Positions 46,170 to 57,899 of a stretch of DNA of 64,000 nt are shown here, piece after piece (the stretch's first letter is position 1; each line of letters opens with the position of its first letter). The notes under the pieces are model-generated. The model searched no databases and was not told the DNA's origin. It worked only from the letters and a program-made list of their open reading frames with translations. The position numbers and the translations under genes are program-made. Source of the stretch: Cavia porcellus (taxonomy: Eukaryota; Chordata; Mammalia; Rodentia; Caviidae); contig NW_026947489.1 of the NCBI RefSeq assembly GCF_034190915.1, positions 57,164,001 to 57,228,000 of the forward strand. The letters run 5' to 3'.

Positions 46170-47010
46170 CTGTGTCTCTCCTTTGGTTGGTGCTGGGAAT
46201 TGACCCCAGGCTGTTGACACAGGTACAACATCTGCCCTCTGGAAAAAAATACTGTTAAGTTTTGAGGTCTTTGTGAGTTGCTCAGCCTGGGCTTGAACTT
46301 TCAATCCTCCTGCCTCAGGCTCTCCCAGTGCCAAATGACAGGCCTGCATCTTGGACTTTAGCAGTTGGGCTGGAAATAGTAGTGGCAGACAGACAGACAG
46401 ACAGACAGATAAACAAGCTTGCAAGGAGGCGATTCAGGTCACAAGTTCGATCCCCGGAACAAAAAAAAAGAGCAGTGATTCCTTGTCCCTGGGTCCTGAG
46501 GGCAGGAATCCAAGACTCAGGTACACACAGCACCACATGCCCTCTGTGGGTGTGGGGAGGGCACTGTCCCCAGACGCTCAGGCTTCTAGGTCCTCAGCAT
46601 CATGAGTCTGCAGAGCCTCTTGTCCCCATCTGCAAGTCCTCTCCTTACAGGAGATGTGTCACTTGCAAAATCTCATTTCCCAAGGAGGTCACACTCACAA
46701 CTCCTGGGGTGAAGATCTCGGCTCCTTTGGGGGACACTCAACAGCCCAAAAGGCAACTTAGCAACTTATCAAGATCCTCTTTTAAAAATTTAAGGCCAGG
46801 CGTGGTGGCACACACCTGTAATCCCAGCCCGCAGGTAGGCTGAGGCAGGAGGATCACTGAGTCTGAGGCCAACCTGGGCTACCTAGTGAGTTCAAGGCCA
46901 GCCTGAACTAAATAGCAAACCCGTATCTCAAAAAAAATTTAAAAAGGGCCAGGGATGTAGCTCAGTGTGAACAAAGGTCATTAGTCCAATCCTCATCCCC
47001 CAAAATTAAA
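46170..47010. mobile_element. SINE cluster including a GACA-expanded ID element
   Basis: Inverted ID-like (about 46180-46245), inverted B1 (about 46262-46340), forward ID (about 46368-46470) whose anticodon-arm region is replaced by a cagacaga repeat (46386-46408), forward B1 (46795-46935) and forward ID fragment (46948-47005). Confidence 0.7.
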
Positions 47011-47182
47011 CTTTTATTTTTAAAAACCCAGATCTCAAGTCAAACTCCACAAACAATACCCTTCCCTGCTCCCACAGCCACAGAGCCCTTACTGGCCTAG
47101 GATGGGGCAGCTGCTGTTCAGGTGATATTCAGATGGACTGGTCCCACGGATTTATTTCCAGAGGCCAACTGTCCTACACTGG

Positions 47183-47285
47183 GCGTGGTGGTGTACACTG
47201 CAATTCAGCACTTTGGAGGCTGAGACAGGAGGATTGTTACAGTTTCAAGAACAGCCTGGGGTACATGATGAGACCCTGTCTCACC
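47183..47285 (+). mobile_element. B1 SINE
   Basis: 'ctgggcgtggtggtgtacac' to 'gatgagaccctgtctc', shortened in the middle. Confidence 0.8.
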
Positions 47286-47289
47286 CCTC

Positions 47290-48435
47290 CCTACACACAT
47301 GGGCACACCCTACCACTGCAGCCCCATCTTCCTTTTCCATCCCCCCAGGCCATGAAGAAGTGAGAGAGAGACTTTTGTCATCACACCATTTGGTATGGGG
47401 GGGGGGTACACCCTGGAATGCATGGAGCCTCAAGACACGACGTGAGGAGTAAGGTGGGCAGCCCTGTCCTCCCTGGCCTCTGTCAGGCTTTCTTTTCTGA
47501 GGAGCATTCTCAGCTCCCCCAGTTCTTGTCAATTTCATGTCATTTGCATCTGTGCCTTTTAGGTTATTTAACTTGTAAATTTCCCTCAACAATCTCAGCT
47601 CCAAGGCTTGCAGAGCCCTGATTGAAGCATTTAAATTCTTTAGTATTCTGTGCACCGCAGAATTTTTAGTATTCCGCAGGGCGCAGCCTCATCAGGGCTG
47701 CCAGGAAGCAGTGAGGAGCCTGTGCCCACCCTCTCCGTCCTCAGGCTGCGCATGGTGGCATCTGGGGTGCTGCCCGAGGGGCCCCCAGAGAGGACAGGCC
47801 GGTGGCTGGGGCCAGGCCCTGCCCCAAGAGCTGGCTTCTCCCTGCCAGGTACAAACCTCCCAAGTTGTCACCCTCCTATGCTCACTCAGGATTCCCACCT
47901 CCAACCCCAGCACCTTAGCCAGCCTTGCTGGAGCCGTTGGCTCCATAATCCTGTGAGTTTAGATCCAAAATGTCCCATAAGACCTCGTGAGTAGAAGGTG
48001 ACTGAATCATGGGCTGAGTTCAGTCTCAGTGCATGTGCTGCCAGAGCAAGTTCAGAGCTGAACGGGCTTTCAGGTGCAAGGTCCTGATGGAGGTGGTTAC
48101 TGAGGTGTGACCTGGAAGGATGTATGCCTGTCCCCAGCTCCTCCTTTCCCTCTCTGCTTCCTGTCTGCCGCACCACAAGCAGCTCTCTTCCTCCGGGCCC
48201 TCCTGCCGCACTGTTTGTGCCACAGAGCTGCACAACCTTGGATGGGACCCTCCGAAACCATGGACCACGCACACCTCTCCTTCTTTAATGTGTAGGTCTC
48301 AGTTACTGTATCTCAGTGACGGGACAGCTGGCTCGTATGAGAGTGGCCCCTAGTCCCCCTGGTCCCCCTGGCCCATGGCTGCAGCCCTCCCAGAACCCTG
48401 CAGCACCATTTCCTCCACCAGGTGTTAGGATGGAC
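47290..48435. other. SINE-free stretch without recognised gene
   Basis: About 1.1 kb. Contains a G9-10 run near 47398-47407. No known exon. Confidence 0.5.
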
Positions 48436-48439
48436 CCTG

Positions 48440-48560
48440 AAGCTGGGCAGGGTGGCACACACCTGTAATTCCAGCGCTTGGGAGGCTGAGGCAGGAGGAT
48501 TGCCTGAGTTCAAGGCCAGCACAAAATACAAAGTGAGACCTTGCCTCAACAAATGAAACA
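48440..48560 (+). mobile_element. B1 SINE
   Basis: 'gctgggcagggtggcacaca' to 'gtgagaccttgcctcaac'. Confidence 0.85.
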
Positions 48561-49344
48561 GGATAGGCATCCTATTCCACCACGGATGCTCTGGAGGCAG
48601 TTTGGGTAGTGGCTGCCATTTCCCCCACCCCAGTGGCCAGCCCCCTTCTTCTCCTGTTGCTGCCTAATGGGCCACCTCGGAAGGTCACCTCATGCTGCTC
48701 CAGATCGCTATAATAGCAAAGAAGGTGCAAGGTCTCTGTTCCGTAGTGCTTGGGGCACAATCGGGGAAGGCTGGAGGGTGGGTGCGCGGGGGAGACAGGG
48801 CTGGGGCCTGGCAGTGGGGACCAGCCACCAGCCAGCACCCATATGGCCTCCAAGGTGTGACCCCACAGCAGAGGCTGGGCTTCCTCACATGGCAGTTGGG
48901 GTCCCCGAGACAGTGCCTGGACACTCACTATTCATGGCAGCTGGGATACTGCTGCAGCCTCTGGGACGCAACACAGCTGCAAAACAGGCGACTTTCTGTC
49001 ACTACCACTAGGAAGCCTGTGACAGCCCTGTGTGGATGGCCCCAGGGAGGGGGACACAGCAGGCACTTTCTGTTCCTGACAGGAGGCGACAAAGGGCTTC
49101 CCCGACTGGGGGAAGTGAGGCCCACAATGACAGAAGACTCTGAGGGGGGGGGGCTGGCTCCTGCCTCACGGTGGCAGACAAGGCTGGGGTCACCACCTCA
49201 CTCCTTCAGCCTCAGACACAGTGAACACGGTTGGCATCTTTCCTTCTTTCCTGCAGAGGCTTACTTTGACTCCGCATTCCATTCCTAGGTCAGGGGCCAC
49301 ATCTGGTTATGCCCTGTTATTTCCTTTTTGTGTTTGTTTCTGAT

Positions 49345-50090
49345 TTGTCTTTTTCGATAGAGTCTGGTACTGCAGACTCCTCTTAAACTCACTACAGAGC
49401 CCAGCTGGCCTTGAATCCAGCAGTCCTCCTGCCTCAGCCTCCTGAGTGCCAGGATTGCAGATGTGCACCACCACACCCAGCTCAAAGGTTTTTTTTGTTT
49501 TGTTTTGGTACCGGGGATCAAACTCACAACCTTGCACTTGCCAGGCAGGCGCTTGTGCCACTGAGCTAAACCCCCAGCTCCCAGCTCAAAGGTTTTAATA
49601 AAACAAGTGAGAAGTCATAGCTTTTAGATTTTAGATGTATCTAAAAGATAGCTTCCTGTGTTAAATTAATATGAATGGAAACTGAAAGAAAAGCCAGAGA
49701 GATGAAAGAGAAAATCAATATAAATTATTCTGACAAGGAGAAGCAAATCTTAACAAAAACTTTCCTGCTCACATGAGAAATAGCCTTGTGTAGCAGAAAA
49801 TGCCCCCTCTCCCATCCTGCGTATACCAGGTAACGGTTTGTGTTACAGTTCCTGTTACTTTTCTTTCTTTCTTTTTTTTTTTTTTCTTATGGGTACTAGG
49901 GATCGAACTCATGACTGCACACTTGCAAGGCAGGCATTTATGCCTGCTCAGCTAAATCCCCAGCCCCTACTTTTGTTTCTTAGAAATAGCTGATCAGGCT
50001 GGGGATTTAGCTCAGTGGCATAAGTGCCTGCCTAGTAAGCGTGAGGCCATGAGTTCGATCCCTGGCACTGGGAAAAAAGAAAAAAGCTGA
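49345..50090. mobile_element. SINE cluster
   Basis: Inverted B1 at 49355-49483 and adjoining inverted ID at 49490-49580; inverted ID at 49868-49967; forward ID at 49996-50075 ('ggctggggatttagctcagt'). The last is flanked by agctgatca/agctgacca. Confidence 0.85.
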
Positions 50091-50354
50091 CCATTGTGAT
50101 GCACTGCCGGTCACTGTGATGGGCACAGTGAGACCCAGTGAGGGAGAGCCAAGTATGCTGTGTTTTCCCTTCCCTTACAGGCCCCGTGAGACTCCTTCCG
50201 GAGCCTTCAGGCCTGACATTTTGAGGAACAATTGATTCCCTGTCAGTGCCTGTCTGACATTAAATAAACCTGCCTCCATTCTGGGTGACATTTCCCTGTT
50301 TCCGCTTGTCATTACAACTGATTCACAGGAAATTATAAATTGTGAATAAAAGCT

Positions 50355-50860
50355 ATGCATATGCTGGTTGTGGTGGCTCATGCCTGTAATCCTAGCACTC
50401 GGGAGGCTGAGGCAGGAGGATTGTTGCAAGTTGAAGGCCAACCTGGGCTACAAAGTGAGCTGAAGGTCAGCCTGAACCACATAACGAGACCTTGTTTCAA
50501 AAATATAAATAAATTTTCTGCTCTGATTAAAAAAAAAAAACTATGAGTAGGCTTTTAGATTTTTTGATAATCCAGTTAATGAATCATGAACACAGTGGAA
50601 AAGGATGCAACTTCTTTGCTAATTTGACATGAAATACTGGCATGGATAAAGTTAAAAGAGAGATAGGCACGGTGCTGAATGCCTGAAATTCCAGTACTCC
50701 AGGACACTTAAGCAGGAGGATTGTGAGTTCAAGCCCAGTCTGAGTAACTTCGTGGTTTAGCAAAGCTCTATCTCAAAAATTTAAAATTTAAAATCAAGAG
50801 CTGCTGACATAGCTCAGAGCAAAAGCCCTGGGTTCAATCCAGAGAGAGAGAGAGAGACAG
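50355..50860 (+). mobile_element. B1 and ID elements
   Basis: Forward B1 at 50362-50545 (well preserved), diverged forward B1 at about 50667-50785, and forward ID scrap at about 50802-50842 followed by a GAGA run. Confidence 0.75.
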
Positions 50861-51159
50861 AGAGAGGAGAAAGGAAGAATAAGAGCATCACAGGGTCTGA
50901 TTTCAAGGGAGTAAGCATCATTAATTCAGAAGGCAGTTAAGTTAATCACTAAGCAAAAACAAAAGCGAAACATGAAAGGCCTCAGCCTCTTATAACTTAC
51001 ATATGAAACTGGATGGATATTTCTCCAAATTTGAGAATGACATTTAAATATTTGATCATTATTACCCACCGTGGGTTGTGAAGTTGTAATCCTGAGATTC
51101 TAATCAGAACGCAGAAGCCACCCACTGAACAAGGGAAATTTAACGTAAAGCACTAACTT

Positions 51160-51380
51160 TAGGCCAGGAGCGGTGGTCATCCCCGTATTTGGGAGGCAGA
51201 AGCAGGAAGTCTGCAAAGTTGAACCCAGCCTGGGCAACTGAGTGGCTAAGCAAAAAGACCCTGTCTTGAAATAAGAAATAAAGCAAGGGATGTAGCTTAG
51301 TGCAAAGTGACTGACTTCAATCTCCAGCACAAAGAAGGAAGGAAGGAAAAAAGAAAGAAAGAAAGAAAGAAAAGAAAAGC
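51160..51380 (+). mobile_element. B1, ID scrap and (GAAA)n
   Basis: Diverged B1 at 51163-51280, ID-like remainder ('gcaagggatgtagcttagtg') and a GAAA/GGAA repeat at 51334-51380. Confidence 0.7.
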
Positions 51381-51814
51381 AATGCAGGAAGGGCAGTTGT
51401 AGGGGCAGCCTTGCTGTGAGGTGCCGAAGAGGTGGCCCTGCTCAGCTGAGGCCCTGGCCTCTGAAAGCTGTCAGGACGGGAGGGGCCAGGGGTCAGGTAG
51501 GCAGGGCCCTCCGGACACCACTTTCTGGGGAGCCAGAGGGCTCAGCACAGGACGCACCCAGCAGGGGTACTGGGAGGCCACACTCGCTGCCTGTGCTCTG
51601 AGGGCTGCGAAAACTGAAAACTGCGCGGCTGCCAGAGCTCAGCTCAAGTTTTACGGAACAAATCCCAGGAAAGAAGGGAGGCCCCGGCCTGCAGAACCAC
51701 TTGGGGCCTGGGGGCTGTGACCCAAAGCCAATTGTGAATTTCACCACCAGAGGGAGCCCTAAACGCAGGATGCGTCTGAAGTGGTAGAAATATGGCAATA
51801 TGTGGAGTTTCAAA

Positions 51815-52080
51815 AAAAATTTAATATTTATTTACTTACTTTTATTTTAGAGAGAATAAACCCTAACAGAATAAAGCCAATCAAAACAAAACAGTGAAAG
51901 TGGTACAGAACTTCAAAATAGGATAACAGGCAATCAACAATGGCTACCATAATATATCGTGTTATCTTCAAAATAGTTGTCCATATCATCAGACATGGCA
52001 AAATCCAATCAAACAAGACAGAATAAAACCAGCCAAAACAGAACATGGAATAAAAGAATACAATAAATCGGAACAAAATT
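51815..52080 (-). repeat. unrecognised dispersed repeat, copy 1
   Basis: On the minus strand the block contains gatatggacaactattttga (from 51985 leftward), then ccattgttgatt, and ends in an A-rich tail with AATAAA-like words near 51830-51855. The same words occur at 54.5-55.2 kb. It looks like the 3' end of a retroposon, family unknown to me. Confidence 0.5.
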
Positions 52081-52844
52081 ACACAGTGAGAACATCTTGG
52101 GTTTCAAAGGCGAGACAGAAGGAAATCCTCCGTATTTGCTGCATGCGTACTGCTATCCTCCTAATGGATGCTCAGAATACCCACCTCAGACCTGCACAGC
52201 CAGTCAAACAGTACAAGCATTTAGATGTTTTTGTACCACAGTTGCTATCAACTCAGCCTGTCCTCGGATGCTGAGTTGGAGTCGGGCGGGGGGAAGTTGT
52301 CCTTGGTTCTCAGCCCACACACGGCTCCCAGGAAGGGCGAGCTGCTTCATGTTGTACTCCTCCCAGACCCAGCGTGGCTTCTGCTGACTCACCAGGGAGG
52401 CGAGCTGGTAATTACACAGAGGGTTGTGGGGTGCTCTTCTAGTTTCCCAGACTGCACCACAGCTGGCTCAGGGAAGGCGTGATTTGTTTGCTGGCTGAGT
52501 CTCCTCCTGATACACATGGTGGAGCCTGGTTCATGGGAAGGCATGCTCTGTCTTCCCTATGTGGAGTTTTAAACAACTGCATACTTCCAATAATTTTTTA
52601 TTTTCCACTTGAAAGTTTTCCTCACAAGTGTAAATGGCCACAAATACCGCATTCTCTGGTGAAAGAGACCTAAAGTGTAAATGAGGACCAAGATGTATAA
52701 TAGATACTGGGAAATGGGAAGAAAATGTTCAAATGAGAAAAGGAACAAAGGAGAGAAAAGAGGGAAAGGAAAGAAGAAAGGACAAGAAAATAGAGAATAG
52801 AAGGAAAAAATGAAAACAAAGCCTTTGTAAGTAAGGGGGGAAGG

Positions 52845-53115
52845 TCAGGCATGGTGGTGTATGCCTGTAATCCTAGCACTCAGGAGGCTGAGGCGGGAGG
52901 ATCTCCATGAGTTTCAGGTCAGCCTGGGCTACATAGTGAGTTCAAGGGCAGACCAAACTGCAAAGTGAGACCGTGTCTCAAAATAACAAACGACAATAAG
53001 AAAAGGAGGCTGGGGATGAGGCTCAGTGGCAGAGAGCTCGCCTGGTTGGTGTGTGCTAAGTGCAGTTCTCTAGGTTCTGAGTTCAACCTTCGATGTTGAA
53101 AAAATAAATCAAGTA
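52845..53115 (+). mobile_element. B1 followed by ID element
   Basis: B1 at 52847-52985; ID at about 53008-53098 with an extended loop. Confidence 0.85.
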
Positions 53116-53271
53116 AGCAAACAAAACCCTCTGAAGTGCCTAAAATGCTTTACCTCAGCGACAAGCTTCTCAGCACTGTACCTGAGGGATAATTGGAAAG
53201 AAACTGAAGCTCCTGCCTCGAACACTGTTCATTTCCCCTCTCATTACAGTAGAATCCTGATGTTAGTTGTC

Positions 53272-53317
53272 AAGAATGACAGTCACATAAAAAAAAAAAA
53301 AAGAATGACAGTCACAT
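53272..53317. repeat. 17-bp direct repeat flanking a bare A12 tract
   Basis: Exact repeats aagaatgacagtcacat at 53272-53288 and 53301-53317, separated only by 12 A. It has the structure of a target-site duplication around a retroposon tail with no body. Confidence 0.85.
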
Positions 53318-53739
53318 TTCCCAGCCTCCCTTGCAGCTAGGACGTTTGCAGTCTCCCCTGTGGCTGGGTTACCTGACTAAGTGTTGTCTAATGAGGTGTC
53401 CACCAAAGTGAGCCCCGTGACTTCAGGCTAGGCCTCCCCATGACTTTTCCTCTCTGCGTAACAAGGACATGGCAGTGAATATGGGCGTGGTGCCCCTAAG
53501 ACCTCACTCTGTGTCCCTGATGGTCCTGCCCTGCTAGATGAAGAAAAAACCTCATCCTCAATTTCCCTTTGTTATTTCCAGGCTCTTTCAGCATGCAAAT
53601 CTGTATTTTAACACGCAGGAGTTTAGATGCCAATAAAGGCTGACTAACTGATGTTCCATATGTGTACCTGGGGAAGTGTCAGGTTGCTGTTGAGAATGTA
53701 GAGGTGAAGGTATAACATAATACAAAATACTTGGAATGT

Positions 53740-54215
53740 AAATATATTTGCTTTTTTGGTTCTGGAATCAAACTTAGGACCCTGTGCTTACCAGGCAGGC
53801 ACTGTGCTGCTGACCATATTAGTGCCTTACCTCAATGGATACATAATAATTTGTCAGCACAGTGCATGTGTGCGTGTGCGTGTGTGTGTGCGTGTGTGTG
53901 TGTGTGCACTATTGGAGACTGAACCCAGAGCCTTTGCACTATACCCCCAGCTTTTTTTTTTTTTTTTCAGTATTAGGGATCAAACTCACAACCTTGCACT
54001 TGCCAGGCAGGCACTTATGCTGCGGAGCTAAATCCCCAGCCCCTACCCAGCTCTTTTTAATGTGTTTTTATTCCTTTTTTTTTTTTTTTTTTTTCCTGAG
54101 ACAGAGTCTTCTAAGTCACTAAATTACCCAAGCTGGGCTTGAACTTGTGATTTGCCTACCTCAGCCTCCCACACTGCTGGGACTGTAGGCGTGCACCACC
54201 ATATTTGGCTGGTAT
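53740..54215 (-). mobile_element. inverted ID and B1 cluster
   Basis: Inverted ID pieces at about 53755-53812, 53908-53950 and 53953-54045, a TG microsatellite at 53866-53908 and an inverted B1 at 54078-54212. Confidence 0.8.
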
Positions 54216-54539
54216 GTATTAATTTTTAAAGTCAAACAAAATATTCCACTTGCATGGAATAATGACTTATTTTCAAAAAATTCTTATTAGAAAAAAACTG
54301 AAAAAATGATATTAACATGTTAATAATAGTTCTACTTTAGGTAGTGTAAGTCTGAGAGATTCTTATTTATCCTCTTGCTTTATTGGTTGAAAATGTGGGC
54401 TATGCTCCTACCACCTTGTGTTGAAGGCCCATATTGTCAGTGTTTTGGGCTCTTTGCTATTGTTATTTGTCTTTTTTGTTTCATGTTTTTTTAGGAATTT
54501 GTTTTGCTTTGATTTGTTTTTCCCTCTAATACAGAAAGA

Positions 54540-55250
54540 ATAGGTGTACATGTAAAGACTCATGCATGCATAGAACTTCTAAACAGTTTATGAGAACTGA
54601 TTATATAATGCATGATGAAATGAGCGGCTACTTTGAAGAAAAAGAGACACTAAGGCACCCAGTGCTGATTCTGTAGCATCATGATGTAAAATCCAGTAAT
54701 ACTATTATTCTTTTTTTTTATTTAAAGAGAAAAAAAGAAAGGACATGAAAAAACAAAGCAGTAAAAGGGTACAAGTAATAGATAATTTCAAGAAAAAAAT
54801 ATACAGTAAGAAATCACCAGTTAATAGGTTACATATTATCTTCCCAGAAACAGTTGTCCAAATTACAAAATTAAAGCATATAAAGTGGACATTCATACAG
54901 TGACATTGTAGACAGTGCCATTAATACTATTATTCTTTGTTCAGAGTGATTTTAGTCTGTTTTATTTTGTTTAACTTCAACATAGATGAAGGTATGGACA
55001 GCTATTTTGAAGAGAACGAGAGACACTATGACAACCATTGTTGACTTCCCTATTGTCTGATCTCGAAGACCTAAAATGCCTTCATCATCCCGATCATTTT
55101 TATACTGATCTGATCAGTTTTATACTATTTTGTTTTGTATGAATTCACTGTGTGTGAAGATATGGACAACTATTTGGAAGAAAACAAGAGACAATGTGAT
55201 AAGACAGTGAAGATCTCCAGTGGTCTTGCTTTGAAATCTGTGTCTCTTAC
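54540..55250 (+). repeat. unrecognised repeat, two to three diverged units in + orientation
   Basis: Related blocks near 54617-54656, 54985-55030 and 55156-55200 share the pattern gaagRtatggacaRctattt followed by gaaga-aac-agagacaatg. Copy 2 continues with ccattgttgac, matching copy 1 at 51.9 kb. An inverted related insertion separates the first two. Confidence 0.5.
54716..54922 (-). mobile_element. inverted retroposon of unrecognised family with target-site duplication
   Basis: Minus-strand element of about 205 bp ending in an A tail preceded by an AATAAA word. It is flanked by the direct repeat taatactattattcttt (about 54699-54715 and 54924-54940). Its body shares 'ggacaactgttt' and the 3' end words with the 51.8-52.1 kb copy. 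Confidence 0.6.
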
Positions 55251-55261
55251 ATTATTTTCTT

Positions 55262-55389
55262 TTCTTTTTCTTTTTTTTTTTTTTTTTTTTTTTTTGGTCT
55301 TTTTCCTTTTTATCGGTACCGGGGATTAAACTCATGACTGCCTGCTTACAAGGCAGGCGCTTATGCTGCTGAGCTAAATCCCCAGCCCC
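55262..55389 (-). mobile_element. ID-type SINE with 18-bp target-site duplication
   Basis: Inverted ID element with a long T tail, flanked by ctcttacattattttctt at 55244-55261 and 55390-55407. The perfect duplication indicates recent insertion. Confidence 0.92.
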
Positions 55390-55449
55390 CTCTTACATTA
55401 TTTTCTTCTGTTTAATTTAACCCTCTTTAAAATAAAATTTTTAAAACTG

Positions 55450-55895
55450 TGGGCTAGGTGTGGAGCTCAGTGGTGAGCATTTCCCTAGCATGCACAAGGC
55501 CCTGGGTTCAATCCCCAGCACTAAAAACAAAAAACAAAAAAAAGGAAGAAAAAGTCTAATACAAAAAAAAAGCGGGGGGGGGGGCTGGGGATTTAGCTCT
55601 GCAGCATAAGCTCCTGCCTTGCAAGCAGGCAGTCGTGGAGTTTGATCCCTGGTATCAATTAAAAAAAAAAAAAATCAGGCTGGGTGTAGAGGCACATACC
55701 TGTAATCCCAGAATTAAGAAGCTGAGGCAGGAGGATTGCTGCAAGTTCAAGGCCAGCCTGCACTGCATAGTAAGACCCTGTCTCAAAAAACAAAACAAGG
55801 GCCTGGAGATTTAGCTCAGTGGCATAAGTGCCTGCCTGGCAAGCACAATGTCATGGGTTCAATCCCTGGTACCCTCCCCCCCCCAAAAAAATCCA
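55450..55895 (+). mobile_element. run of ID, ID, B1, ID elements
   Basis: Forward ID at 55453-55530, forward ID at 55583-55672 (after a G10 run), B1 at 55676-55795 and ID at 55800-55888. Confidence 0.85.
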
Positions 55896-56269
55896 AAAAA
55901 TGTGTCTGATCGATTCTCAAGACATAGTCGCTCTTCTTGCAAGACAAGTAGGCATGACAGGACAAGATGGTGGCATGGGGAGAGGCCAGGCATAGTAGGA
56001 GAAGGTTCGTGGCTGCAGCTGTGCCCACAGGGAGTTCTAGTTGACCCGAGTGCAGTGTGCTGCCCATGTGTTCCCAGACCTGGTCAGCAGCCTGACTCTG
56101 AGAAAGCCCATAAACATGGGAAAAGGAGCTGGTTCAGGGGTTGGCAAGCTGGATGTGGGCAGTTGGTCTGATTGTGAAAAGCCTCCCTGGTGCCAGGGCT
56201 GGGGTGGAGGCGTTGCCTGCAGCATGAGGATGCTGCAAAAATAGATTCACTTTTTTAAAAAAATCCTAA

Positions 56270-56700
56270 TTTGGCTGGGTGTAGTGGCCCAAACCTATAC
56301 CCCAAATACTAAGGAGGCTGAGTCAGGAGAATTGCTGACAGTTCAAATCCAGCCTGGCTACAAAGTGAGTTCAAGGCCAGGCTGAACTGCATAGTGGAAC
56401 CTTGTCTCAAAAAGATGAAGAAAACAAAAATAAAAGTCCTAATTTGTAGAGCTCCATTTCAACTCGTTGAGTTCTAGGCAACATCTGTTCTTCTGTACCC
56501 ATAGATTATGAGGTTTGCTTTTTGGTTTTGTTTGTTTGTTTGTGGTACTGGGGATCAAACTCACGAGCTGCACCCCTGGCCCTTTCTTCTTTCTTTCTTT
56601 TCTTTTTATGGTTTTGGTACTGGGAAACTGAACTCAGGACCTTGTGCTTGTCAGGCAGGTGCTGCACTGCTGAGCTGCATCCCTGGTGTGTCCCCCCACC
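56270..56700. mobile_element. B1 and inverted ID elements
   Basis: Forward B1 at 56270-56420; inverted ID pieces at about 56541-56582 and 56612-56690. Confidence 0.75.
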
Positions 56701-57299
56701 ACCACCATAGATTGCCAGTTGTTTGTTTAGAGGAAATGATCTTCTGAGAAATCAGGAGAGGAATAATAGCCAAGTCCCCAAGGAGGCCCACATGGGCCTG
56801 GAGGGCAGGAAGCCCCCTCATTTTGACCCTACAAGGAAAGCACTGATCACAGGACCAGCAGCTCTGGGTTCCGGCTTGTGCTGGCTCCCATCCAGTTCTG
56901 CTGAGCCTCTCGGAGCTCCTCTCCCGAATTTCAGGGGTGCTGCTGTCCTAGTTTGTGAATTTCATAAAAACCAAGCAAAGCTTTAAACTTGCAATGTGAT
57001 AACAGACACTTAAATTAGGTAGAGTATTCCAGGCGGCCAGGCAGGGCCAGGCTGTGGAGGAAATCGGGGCAGAGGAGGAGGACACGTGCACTGCGGCTGG
57101 AGGAGCAGCTGTGGGAGGCCAGGCCTGGAGAGAGAGGAGCAGACACAGGCCTGCCTGCCTCCCCAGGGGATAAAGCAGTAACATTTGATGTTACCCCATC
57201 ACCCCGGTGGGGGACCAGGACCACCCGACCTGCCTCCTCCCCAAAAGCCCCTGCTCTTTCCATGCACATCTGCTCTACGCCTGCTTCCCCGCTGACTGG

Positions 57300-57590
57300 G
57301 CGGCACCTAGGTAGGTGTTTATCTGTTTATTGTCTTGGCTGATCACAGTTCTGTCCCCTGTTGCGCTCACCTTGTGATTTTGCTCTACAAAACTGCCTTT
57401 GAGAAGTGAAGTGCTCGGCAACCAGCTTCAGGGCCCCTCCTGTCTCTCTCAGGCAAGAGCTTCTCCCCCTCAATAAACTGCTTCCTGTTGCCCTCCACGG
57501 TCCCTCAGAATTCACTCTTTGGCTTTGGGACACACGAACAGCATGTCAGACATCTATCGCGTCGGGTCAAGAGCTATATTTCCCTTGGAA
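57300..57590 (+). mobile_element. LTR-like segment A
   Basis: 'caccttgtgattttgctctacaaaa', 'ctcctgtctctctcaggcaa', AATAAA near 57472 and 'catgtcagacatctatcgcg' form an ordered set of words shared with segment B at 60.2-60.5 kb. The layout is that of a solo LTR from an endogenous retrovirus. No viral gene is present. Confidence 0.6.
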
Positions 57591-57649
57591 AGAAACACAT
57601 TTTCCTGGTAGAGCACCCTCTACCAGTACTTTCTCTTTCTCTCTCCTTG

Positions 57650-57895
57650 TTTCTGTTTTTTGTTTGTACTGGGGATTGAACTCAGAACTTTGCACTTGCC
57701 AGGCAGGCACTTAGGCCTGCTGAGCTATATCCCAAGCCCTGTTTGTTTCTTGTTTTTGTTTTTTTTGTTTATTTGTTTGTTTCTTGAGACAGGGTCTCAC
57801 TATATAGTGCCTGCTGACCTCAGATTCACAGTGATCCTCCTGCCTCAGCCTCCCAAATGTTGAGATTACAGGTATGGGCCACCACCAGGGCAGTG
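57650..57895 (-). mobile_element. inverted ID and inverted B1
   Basis: ID at about 57662-57740, B1 at 57782-57892. Confidence 0.85.
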
Positions 57896-57899
57896 TAAT

